Positions 53,321 through 60,367 of a stretch of 64,000 nucleotides of DNA are shown here, piece by piece. Every line of letters starts with the position of its first letter. The first letter of the stretch is position 1. The translations under genes were made by a program, and so were the position numbers. The stretch covers positions 1-64,000 of the forward strand of contig DXGM01000035.1 in the NCBI GenBank assembly GCA_019113915.1. Direction: 5' to 3'. The notes beneath the pieces are model-generated. The model was not told the origin of the DNA. It searched no databases and saw only the letters and a program-made list of their open reading frames with translations. The stretch is from Candidatus Gordonibacter avicola. Lineage in GTDB: Bacteria > Actinomycetota > Coriobacteriia > Coriobacteriales > Eggerthellaceae.

Positions 53321-53827
53321 CTAGCGGTGGTGTTTCATGCCGGCGCGGCGGGCGGCGGCTTTGGCGTCTTGGAGGCGTTTGCAGTCGGGGCAGGTGGACA
53401 TGAGGGCGCGAGCGCGGGCAGCGTCGGCGTGATCTTCCTGCTCGAGCAAGGTGTTTGCGAACTCAAGTTCCTTGTTCGTGGCGTAGTAGCGGCCACACGT
53501 TGCGCACTCGGCCAGGGTGAACAGGCAGCGTTTCGGCAGTTCGGGCTCGTCGGCAAAGGCGGCGTCCTCGATGAGGGTCATGGCACCCGTGGGGCACACG
53601 GGCACGCAGCGGCCGCACTGGGTGCAGTCGAACAGGTCGAGTGTCCACACGAGCAGGCCTTCGTCCTCGTCGATGAAGATGCGGATGGCGCCTGCGTCGC
53701 ACGCCACCGCACAGGCGGCACACGCAATGCAGGCGGAGAAGTTGTGGTGCGGCTTACCCTCCGCCACGCGCCTGGTGCGGTCGCGGCTGGAAATGGGGTT
53801 CGGAACGCGAGGTTTCACGGTTGCCAT
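53321..53827 (-). CDS. HycF/HyfH-like ferredoxin subunit of a formate dehydrogenase or hydrogenlyase module
   Basis: 168 residues. Two [4Fe-4S] motifs, CIACAACAVACDAGAIRI (about 33; last Cys followed by Asp rather than Pro) and CTQCGRCVPVCPTGAM (about 68), then CATCGRYYATNKELEFANTL (about 108) and CPDCKR (about 145). This C-terminal zinc-type pair is what distinguishes E. coli HycF from simple ferredoxins. It would pass electrons from formate dehydrogenase to a membrane acceptor or hydrogenase. Its start overlaps the previous stop (TGATG). Confidence 0.85.
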   Translation of the reverse strand: MATVKPRVPNPISSRDRTRRVAEGKPHHNFSACIACAACAVACDAGAIRIFIDEDEGLLVWTLDLFDCTQCGRCVPVCPTGAMTLIEDAAFADEPELPKRCLFTLAECATCGRYYATNKELEFANTLLEQEDHADAARARALMSTCPDCKRLQDAKAAARRAGMKHHR

Positions 53828-54432
53828 CAGCGGTTGACCTCCCCAAAGTCGTCGGCGTCGAGCAGTGCGCCGCGCATGGCTACCTCGGTCATCTCAATGG
53901 CCTCAAGGCGGCGGTTCTTCCCAAGCGCTTCCAGCATACCCTCATCAACCAGGTGCAATGCCTTGGTGGGGCACGCGTCCACGCACCGCGGACCATCTGC
54001 GGACTTCGCGCAGAGGTCGCACACCACCACGCTCGTGTAGGCGCCCGTCTCCTTTTGGCGCAACAGACCTGATGAGCGAGCCGACGACGCGCGGCTATAC
54101 GGTGCAGCCTTCACGTGGGCCGTCGAAGGCGCGGACGGATAGATGGCACCGAACGGGCACGCGAGCGCGCACAAAAGGCAGCCGGTGCAGCGGCCTTCGT
54201 CCACCTGCACACGGTCGCGCTCCTGGTAGATAGCGCCCTCGGGACACACCGACAGACAGGGGGAACCTTCGCACTGGTGGCACGTCACCGCCGCCGACAC
54301 CTCGCGCGTCTTCACGAGCGAGATGCGCGAAGCCGGACGCAGCGCGCGGCGGCGATGACTCTCGCTACAGGTGACGCGGCACGCGCCGCAGCCAATGCAG
54401 CGTGCAGGATCGGAAACGACGAAGCGGTTCAT
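53827..54432 (-). CDS. HycB-like four-cluster ferredoxin subunit
   Basis: 201 residues. Four [4Fe-4S] motifs: CIGCGACRVTCSESH (about 12), CHQCEGSPCLSVCPEGAI (about 51), CTGCLLCALACPFGAI (about 83) and CDLCAKSADGPRCVDACPTK (about 137). MNRFVVSDPARCIGC and the final CPTKALHLVD closely resemble HycB, the small subunit that receives electrons from formate dehydrogenase H. Its ATG overlaps the fdhF stop (ATGA), supporting a complex with it. Confidence 0.87.
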   Translation of the reverse strand: MNRFVVSDPARCIGCGACRVTCSESHRRRALRPASRISLVKTREVSAAVTCHQCEGSPCLSVCPEGAIYQERDRVQVDEGRCTGCLLCALACPFGAIYPSAPSTAHVKAAPYSRASSARSSGLLRQKETGAYTSVVVCDLCAKSADGPRCVDACPTKALHLVDEGMLEALGKNRRLEAIEMTEVAMRGALLDADDFGEVNR

Positions 54433-56759
54433 ACGAGCGTCTCTTCCTCGCCGTCGGCGTAAAGGGCGCGGCCGGCCACTTCGGCCTCGTGCGGGGCGAA
54501 GGCGAGGGGGATGGGTGCGGAAGCGGCGTCCTCGGTGGACACGTCCTCAGGCGCTGGCGCGTCCACCGGTTCCGGCTCCGGCGCGGGCGGGTTCTGCCGG
54601 TCGGCCTCGGCCGCCAGCTGCGCCTTCAGTTCGGTATAGCGCTCCACCAGGTAATCTTCAGCCCAGCGCTGATCGGGGATGAGTTCCACCTCGCACGCGC
54701 TGTACTTGTCCTCGGGCGTACCGGACTCGCCGTCCACCACGTGCAGCGTGAGTTCGTTGCACTTGCCGATCCACCACTGGTAGGTCATGTACACGGCGCC
54801 GTCGTTCACGCGCTCGTCCACGGCGGCGCGCGCGAGCACCTTGCCGCGGCGCGACGTCACCCACACCAGCTGCTCTTCCTCGATGCCGCGCGCGTCGGCG
54901 TCGGCGAGGCTCATGCTCACGTAGCCGGGCTCGTCGGCGAGCGCGGCCAGCGCCTTGCAGTTGCCGGTCATCGAACGGCACGAGTAGTGCCCCACCTCGC
55001 GCACCGTGCACAGCACCAGGGGATACGCGTTGTCTGGGCGCTCCGTGGGCGGCTGCCAGTGCGCCGCCATCAAATGGCCCTTCCCATCAGGCGTGGTGAA
55101 CGCGCCGCCCGCGTACAGCTCAGGCGTGCCGTTGTTCGCGGGATCATCCGCCGCGTCGGCAAAGATGGGCCACTGTGCGTAGCCCGTGCCTGCCATCTTC
55201 TCGTACGTTGCGCCGGCGAACTGCGGGCAGAGCGAGCGCACCTCGTCCCAGATCTCGCGCGTGTTTTGGTACTTCATGGGGTAGCCCATGCGCGTAGACA
55301 GGTCGGCGAAGATCTCCCAGTCGTGGCGACACTCCCCCTTTGGCGGCAGTGCGGCCGTGGTCAGCTGGAACGAACGGTCGGACGCGGTGTACACAGCATC
55401 ATGCTCGGCCCACGAGGTGGCGGGCAGCACCACGTCGGCGAGCGCGGTGGTCTGCGTCATGAAGATGTCCTGGCTGATAAGCAGGTCGAGGCCTTCAAGC
55501 GCCGCACGCACCTGCGCGGTGTCGGGCTCGGTTTGCAGTGGGTCCTCGCCAAAGTTGTAGAACGCGCGAATTTTCCCCTCAGCCACGCCGTGCGGCAGGT
55601 CGGTGAGCTTCCAGCCGGGCGCAAGCGACAGACGCTCCTGGGGCACGCCCCACGCGGCGGCGAACTTCGCGCGTGCCGCCGGATCGTCCACGCGCTGGTA
55701 GCCGGGATAGAGGCTTGGCCACATACCCATGTCGCACGAACCCTGCACGTTATTTTGGCCGCGCACGGGCGCAAGACCGCTGTTCGGACGCCCAATGTGG
55801 CCCGTGATGAGCGCAAGCGCCGCGATGGCGCGCACGGTTTGCACGCCCTGCGCCTGCTGCGTCACCCCCATGCCCCAGCCAATGATGGCCGTCTCGGCCG
55901 TGGCGTAGCAACGCGCCGCCTGCCGAATGACCTCGGACGACAGACCCGTAACCTCTTCCACATCCTCGGGCGCGTAATCCTGCACGACTTCCCACCACTC
56001 GTCGAAACCGGTCGTGTGGTCGTCGATGAAGTCGAAGTCGGCCAGTTCTTCGTCGATGATGGTGTAGGCGAACGCGTTCAGAAGCGCCAGGTTGGAGCCG
56101 TTTTTGAGCGGCAGGTAGAGGTCGGCGATGCGGGCCGACTCGATGATGCGCGGGTCGCACACGATAAGTTCCGCGCCGCGCTCCTTCGCCTTCACGATAC
56201 GGCGCGCCACGATGGGGTGGCTCGCCGCGGGGTTGTAGCCGAACAGCAAAATGCAGTCCGTTTCCTCAAGCGTGGGAATGCTCACGCTCATCGCGCCCGA
56301 GCCGACGCACTCCATGAGCCCAATGACGCTGGCCGCGTGGCAGGTGCGCGCGCAGTTGTCGATGTTGTTCGTGCCGAGGCACGCGCGCGTGAACTTCTGC
56401 ATGACGAAGTTGGCCTCGTTGCCAGCACCGCGCGAGGAACCCGTGAGCATGACGGCTTCGGGGCCGCTTTCCTCGATGATGGCGCGCAGCCGTTCAGCCG
56501 TAAAGTCAAGTGCTTCGTCCCAGGTCACACGCTCAAGCGGCGCGCCTTTCGTGCGGCGAATCATCGGGTGGTAGATGCGCGGCGTGAGGATTTTCGTATC
56601 GTTCACGAAGTCGTAGCCGTAGAGGCCTTTCAGGCACAGCTCGCCCTCATTCGTGATGCCGGGCAGGCCCTCCGCGTCGATGACCTTGCCGTTCTCCACC
56701 ACGAGGTTCATCTTGCAGCCGGCGCCGCAGTACGGGCACACCGCCATATGCTTTTCCAT
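54429..56759 (-). CDS. fdhF: Formate dehydrogenase H-type catalytic subunit (Cys form)
   Basis: 776 residues. The N-terminal VCPYCGAGCKMNLVVENGKV with later CLKG binds a [4Fe-4S] cluster. The bis-MGD domain follows E. coli FdhF closely, including TGSSRGAGNEANFVMQKFTR, ARTCHAASVIGLMECVGSGA and TVREVGHYSCRSMTGNCKAL. The catalytic selenocysteine of FdhF is Cys here (CARTCH), so no SECIS is needed, and the following His and the Arg of the active site are kept. The last 60 or so residues are a Pro/Glu/Ala tail absent from E. coli (715 residues). It oxidises formate or reduces CO2. There is no Tat signal, so it is cytoplasmic. Confidence 0.95.
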   Translation of the reverse strand: MEKHMAVCPYCGAGCKMNLVVENGKVIDAEGLPGITNEGELCLKGLYGYDFVNDTKILTPRIYHPMIRRTKGAPLERVTWDEALDFTAERLRAIIEESGPEAVMLTGSSRGAGNEANFVMQKFTRACLGTNNIDNCARTCHAASVIGLMECVGSGAMSVSIPTLEETDCILLFGYNPAASHPIVARRIVKAKERGAELIVCDPRIIESARIADLYLPLKNGSNLALLNAFAYTIIDEELADFDFIDDHTTGFDEWWEVVQDYAPEDVEEVTGLSSEVIRQAARCYATAETAIIGWGMGVTQQAQGVQTVRAIAALALITGHIGRPNSGLAPVRGQNNVQGSCDMGMWPSLYPGYQRVDDPAARAKFAAAWGVPQERLSLAPGWKLTDLPHGVAEGKIRAFYNFGEDPLQTEPDTAQVRAALEGLDLLISQDIFMTQTTALADVVLPATSWAEHDAVYTASDRSFQLTTAALPPKGECRHDWEIFADLSTRMGYPMKYQNTREIWDEVRSLCPQFAGATYEKMAGTGYAQWPIFADAADDPANNGTPELYAGGAFTTPDGKGHLMAAHWQPPTERPDNAYPLVLCTVREVGHYSCRSMTGNCKALAALADEPGYVSMSLADADARGIEEEQLVWVTSRRGKVLARAAVDERVNDGAVYMTYQWWIGKCNELTLHVVDGESGTPEDKYSACEVELIPDQRWAEDYLVERYTELKAQLAAEADRQNPPAPEPEPVDAPAPEDVSTEDAASAPIPLAFAPHEAEVAGRALYADGEEETLV

Positions 56760-56763
56760 GAGG

Positions 56764-57417
56764 CTACTCCCCCTCGTTCAGTTCAGCGTTCAGCTTCATG
56801 CTGGCGTACGACGCCGTTGCGCGAGCCGCGGCCTTGCGCTTGCTCTGCCGCGCACGCTCCATGAACTCCGCGTCTATCAGGCGCAAAGCGTTGGTCGGAC
56901 AGGCGGCCGCGCACGCCGGGCCGCGCGCACAGTCCAGACACAGGTCGCACTTCACCACCGTTGACTTCGTGCGCTTGCGCTTCTTTGCGCGCGCTCGGGC
57001 CCGCGCGCCCTTGGCGGACTTGTCATCCTTGGCGGCGGCTTCGGCCGCGGCCGCTTCCTCGGGCGTGGGCTCAGGTTCGGGCGGCAGCTTCTCGGTGACG
57101 ATTTCCACCGCGCCATAGGGGCAGGCCAGCACGCAGTTTCGGCAGCCGATGCACTTGTCAGGATGCACGCCCACGTGCTCGTCATCGCTGTAGAGGCAGC
57201 CCGTCGGACACGCGTCCACGCACGGCGCCTCGGCGCAGTGATGGCAGCCCACGGGTGCGGAAATGGTGCGCGTGGTGACTAACGTGAGACGCGGAACAGC
57301 CACATCCTCTAGCTGGTCGTGGCGCATGAGGCACGCGGCCATGCACGTTTTGCAGCCGATGCACACCGACGGGTCGGCGATGATGAACTTCCGGCCGACG
57401 GGTATCGCAGCGCGCAC
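56764..57417 (-). CDS. HydN-like four-cluster ferredoxin with basic insert
   Basis: 217 residues from a GTG (VRAAIPVGRKFIIADPSVCI) that follows GGGAGG by 8 nt; the frame continues upstream but into folD. Motifs are CIGCKTCMAACLMRHDQ, CHHCAEAPCVDACPTGCL, CIGCRNCVLACPYGAVEIVT and CDLCLDCARGPACAAACPTN. Between clusters 3 and 4 lies an insert with an acidic Ala-rich part and a very basic part (ARARARAKKRKRTKS). It probably belongs to the formate dehydrogenase complex of the next gene. It starts one base after the folD stop. Confidence 0.85.
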   Translation of the reverse strand: MRAAIPVGRKFIIADPSVCIGCKTCMAACLMRHDQLEDVAVPRLTLVTTRTISAPVGCHHCAEAPCVDACPTGCLYSDDEHVGVHPDKCIGCRNCVLACPYGAVEIVTEKLPPEPEPTPEEAAAAEAAAKDDKSAKGARARARAKKRKRTKSTVVKCDLCLDCARGPACAAACPTNALRLIDAEFMERARQSKRKAAARATASYASMKLNAELNEGE

Positions 57418-57418
57418 G

Positions 57419-58288
57419 CTACCGGCCTCCCTCGCGCGCAGCAAGCGCCGCCTCGGCCGCAGCCACCGTGTGCGCCATGGTGACACTGGTCGTGACCGTA
57501 CCCAACCCGCCCGGCACCGGCGTGATGGCTCCCACCACCGGTTCCACCGCTTCGAAGTCCACGTCTCCACAGATGTTTCCCTGTTCGTCGAAGTTGATAC
57601 CCACGTCGAGCACCGTCTGACCAGGGCTGAAGAACTCCGCACCGAACGCGCGAGCGCGCCCCGTAGCACAAATGACGATGTCAGCCGAACGGCAGAGGCT
57701 CGCCAAATCCTCCGTGCGACTGTGGCACATCGTGACGCTGGCGTTGCGACGCAGCAGCATCATGGACACCGGCTTGCCCACCACCAGGCTGCGCCCCACC
57801 ACCACAACGTGCTTGCCCTCAAGCGGCACGTCGTAGTGCTCCAGTAATTCAATGCACGCCGCAGCCGTGGCCGGCGGAAAACCTCGGTCACCATCGGTGA
57901 ACACTGCCGCAAGCGAAGCAATCGTAATGCCGTCGATGTCCTTTTCCGGTGCCAGTTGTTCGCACGCCTGCACCTCGTCAATATGCGCAGGTAGCGGGCG
58001 GAACAGCAGGCAGCCGTGAATGCTGGGGTCCTGGTTGACCTCGTAAAGCGCGGCTTCCAGCGCCTCTTTCGGCGCGCTCTCATCCAGCACGAAGAGCCGC
58101 ACGGCAACGCCGAGCGATTCGGCGCGCTTGCGAGCGGTGCGCTCATAGGACAGGTCGTCAGGGCGCTCACCCATGCGCACGATGGCGAGCGTCGGTGTGA
58201 CACCGGCCTGCTCAAGTGCGTTAACGCGCGGCGCGAGGTCGGCCGCTAGGCGCTCAACGACGGGTTTTCCGGTAAGAAGGGTTGCCAT
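57419..58288 (-). CDS. folD: Methylenetetrahydrofolate dehydrogenase FolD, cyclohydrolase Lys missing
   Basis: 289 residues. The segments GCLLFRPLPAHIDEVQACEQ, KDIDGITIASLA, PPATAAACIELLEHYDVPLE, VVVGRSLVVGKPVSMMLLRR and TPVPGGLGTVTTSVTMAHTV are those of FolD. The usual Y-x3-K of the active site (Y-V-A-S-K in E. coli) reads Y-E-R-T-A, so the catalytic Lys is Ala. Mutating that Lys in the human enzyme removes cyclohydrolase but not dehydrogenase activity. The neighbour fchA, 17 nt upstream, probably supplies the missing step. It oxidises methylene-THF with NAD(P)+. Confidence 0.93.
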   Translation of the reverse strand: MATLLTGKPVVERLAADLAPRVNALEQAGVTPTLAIVRMGERPDDLSYERTARKRAESLGVAVRLFVLDESAPKEALEAALYEVNQDPSIHGCLLFRPLPAHIDEVQACEQLAPEKDIDGITIASLAAVFTDGDRGFPPATAAACIELLEHYDVPLEGKHVVVVGRSLVVGKPVSMMLLRRNASVTMCHSRTEDLASLCRSADIVICATGRARAFGAEFFSPGQTVLDVGINFDEQGNICGDVDFEAVEPVVGAITPVPGGLGTVTTSVTMAHTVAAAEAALAAREGGR

Positions 58289-58305
58289 GAAACGGTACGC
58301 TCCTT

Positions 58306-58917
58306 TTAAGAGACGGAAGTTTTCACGAAATCGAACAGCTCGTCGCAGCGTTCGCGCGTACGCGCAGCCAGTGACTCAGTTTCGCCCCGGTAGTGCGCGG
58401 CCAGCGCCGGGTCGTCCATTGAGGCGGCGTTGATGAAGATGTTGAGGCTGGCACCGTCCGAGGCCGCACGGGCGAAGGCCGCGGCAACGCCCGCGTCCGA
58501 GCGCGCCATCACGCTGCCGTGATGAGCCAGGTAGTCGGCTTCATCCACCACTTCAGCCACCGCGCGCATGATGGCAAGCGGCACGTCGCACGCGCCAACA
58601 AGCGCCTGTTGAAGTGCGGCGTTTTTGGCCGCCTGCTCTTCGGGCGTAGCCTTAGGCAGGCGGTAGGCGGCCGCCAAAGGCTCAAACGCGCGGGCATCTT
58701 CGTCCGCCAACGCAACGAGACGCGCCCTCAACGTGGCAAGGCACGCGAGCGAGGCCTGCACGTCATCCTCCACATCGGCGTAGCGCTTCTTCCCCACCGT
58801 GAGGTTGCCCACCATGGATGCGAGGGCCGCAGCAAGCGCGCCCACGTACGCCGACGCTCCGCCGCCGCCCGGCGTGGGAGCGGCGCTGGCCAGCTCATCA
58901 ATAAACGTGGTGTCCAT
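58306..58917 (-). CDS. fchA: Methenyltetrahydrofolate cyclohydrolase / cyclodeaminase (FTCD_C)
   Basis: 203 residues. The start FIDELASAAPTPGGGGASAY then VGALAAALASMVGNLTVGKK is diagnostic of the formiminotransferase-cyclodeaminase C-terminal family, as are the conserved Asp-rich LADEDARAFEPLAAAYRLPK and VARSDAG-type segment (MARSDAGVAAAFARAASDGA). In acetogens FchA converts methenyl-THF to 10-formyl-THF. It is the first gene of the run fchA-folD-ferredoxin-fdhF-hycB-hycF and thus links formate to folate. Confidence 0.92.
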   Translation of the reverse strand: MDTTFIDELASAAPTPGGGGASAYVGALAAALASMVGNLTVGKKRYADVEDDVQASLACLATLRARLVALADEDARAFEPLAAAYRLPKATPEEQAAKNAALQQALVGACDVPLAIMRAVAEVVDEADYLAHHGSVMARSDAGVAAAFARAASDGASLNIFINAASMDDPALAAHYRGETESLAARTRERCDELFDFVKTSVS

Positions 58918-58945
58918 AGGCTGCTCCTTAGCTTCTTGTCATCAC

Positions 58946-60304
58946 TTAAGCGAGACGCGCGAGCACATCCTTCAACGCCGCGGCTCCGCCTTCGACAGCG
59001 CAGGCGGCCAGCTGCGTTTTGAGGGCCGCGAGGTCCGCCATCTGCTCGTCGTGCGCCTGCATGTCGCGCACCTTCACCTGACCGGCGGCCAGCTCGTCGG
59101 GGCCCAGCACCACCACGGCGTGTGCGCCCAGCTTGTCGGCAAGCTTGAACTGGCTCTTCAGGCTGCGGCGCTGATGATCCATCTCACCCACCAGGCCGCC
59201 GTCGCGCAGCGCCTGCACGAGCGAGAACGCCTCGGCGCGCACCGAATCATCCACGCAGGCCACAAACACGTCGCAGCGCTGCGCCGCGGGCAACGTGTGG
59301 CCCGCGGCTTCAAGCGCCAGCACGCAGCGCTCGTAGCCAAGCGCCCAGCCGAATCCCGGCGTGGGGCGACCTCCCACTTCTTCGGCCAACTTGTCGTAGC
59401 GCCCGCCGCCTCCGATGGCGTTTTGGCTGCCCATACCTTCCGTGACCTGTACCTCAAACACCGTGCGCGTGTAGTAATCCAGGCCGCGCACCAGCGTGGG
59501 ATCTTCCACAAACACCAGGCCCGCGCCCGTGAGGTACGTCTTCACCGCCTCGTAGTGCTCTCGGCAGTCGTCGCACAGGTGATCGGTGATCTTCGGCGCG
59601 CCCTCCATGACGGCAGCGCACCCGGGGTTTTTACAGTCGAACGCGCGCAAGGGGTTGGTTTCGGCGCGGCGCTTACATTCGTCGCACAACTCGTCCGTGT
59701 GCGTGTCCATGAACGCCTTCACCGCGTCGCGATACGCCGGACGGCACACGTCGCAGCCCATGGAGTTCACCAGCAGGCGCGTTGCCTCCACGGGAATGCC
59801 AATGGCCGCATAGAAGCGCATGAGCATGATAATGCCCTCGGCATCCACGCTGGGTTCCTCGGCGCCCAAGCACTCGATGCCTACCTGGTTAAACTGGCGC
59901 TGGCGACCCTTCTGCGGACGCTCAGCGCGAAACATCGGGCCCGCGTACAGCAATTTCGCGGGCGCGGCCCCTTGCGGCACCAGGTCGTGTTGAACCACCG
60001 CGCGCACCACACCGGCCGTGCCTTCGGGGCGCAAGCTCAGGCGGCTCTTCGCCTTCACCGTGCCGCCATCCAGGAGTTTCTTCAGGTTCTCGCCCGAGAT
60101 GGCTGTGAACATTTCCTTCGACACCACGTCGGTAGCCTCGCCGATGCCGCGCACGAACAGTTCCGTCTGCTCAAACACGGGCGTTTCGATGGGCAGGTAG
60201 CCGTAGCGCCCAAATATCTCGGTCGCAATCGCCTTAAACCGCGTCCAATACACGGCCTCATCAGGAAGCAAGTCTTTCGTACCTTCAGGTGCTTGGAGTG
60301 CCAT
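58946..60304 (-). CDS. hisS: Histidyl-tRNA synthetase
   Basis: 452 residues. Class II motif 1 region YGYLPIETPVFEQTELFVRG, motif 2 SRLSLRPEGTAGVVRAVVQH then FRAERPQKGRQRQFNQVGIE, the histidine loop GLDYYTRTVFEVQVTEG and motif 3 PGFGWALGYERCVLALEAAG are present. A C-terminal anticodon-binding domain follows (about 350-445). A Cys-rich segment (CDVCRPAYRDAVK, CDECKRR, CDDCREH) in the insertion domain suggests a zinc site. AAGGA precedes the ATG. It is 28 nt upstream of fchA and may be cotranscribed. Confidence 0.97.
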   Translation of the reverse strand: MALQAPEGTKDLLPDEAVYWTRFKAIATEIFGRYGYLPIETPVFEQTELFVRGIGEATDVVSKEMFTAISGENLKKLLDGGTVKAKSRLSLRPEGTAGVVRAVVQHDLVPQGAAPAKLLYAGPMFRAERPQKGRQRQFNQVGIECLGAEEPSVDAEGIIMLMRFYAAIGIPVEATRLLVNSMGCDVCRPAYRDAVKAFMDTHTDELCDECKRRAETNPLRAFDCKNPGCAAVMEGAPKITDHLCDDCREHYEAVKTYLTGAGLVFVEDPTLVRGLDYYTRTVFEVQVTEGMGSQNAIGGGGRYDKLAEEVGGRPTPGFGWALGYERCVLALEAAGHTLPAAQRCDVFVACVDDSVRAEAFSLVQALRDGGLVGEMDHQRRSLKSQFKLADKLGAHAVVVLGPDELAAGQVKVRDMQAHDEQMADLAALKTQLAACAVEGGAAALKDVLARLA

Positions 60305-60367
60305 AGGTGCGTCCTTCGTGTCTCGGGATGTGGAATTACGCTATTGTAGCGCATACCGCGCACGCCC

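Noticed and set aside
54429-56759. Selenocysteine in fdhF
   Set aside because: The active-site position is a normal Cys codon (ARTCH) and the frame has no internal TGA.
54402-56864. 820-codon plus-strand frame opposite fdhF
   Set aside because: It is antisense to a full formate dehydrogenase; Arg/His-rich composition is typical of GC-rich shadow frames.
56764-57669. Longer start for the HydN-like ferredoxin
   Set aside because: The extra 84 codons overlap the 3' end of folD in another frame and have no ferredoxin features; a GTG with a ribosome site lies at 57417.
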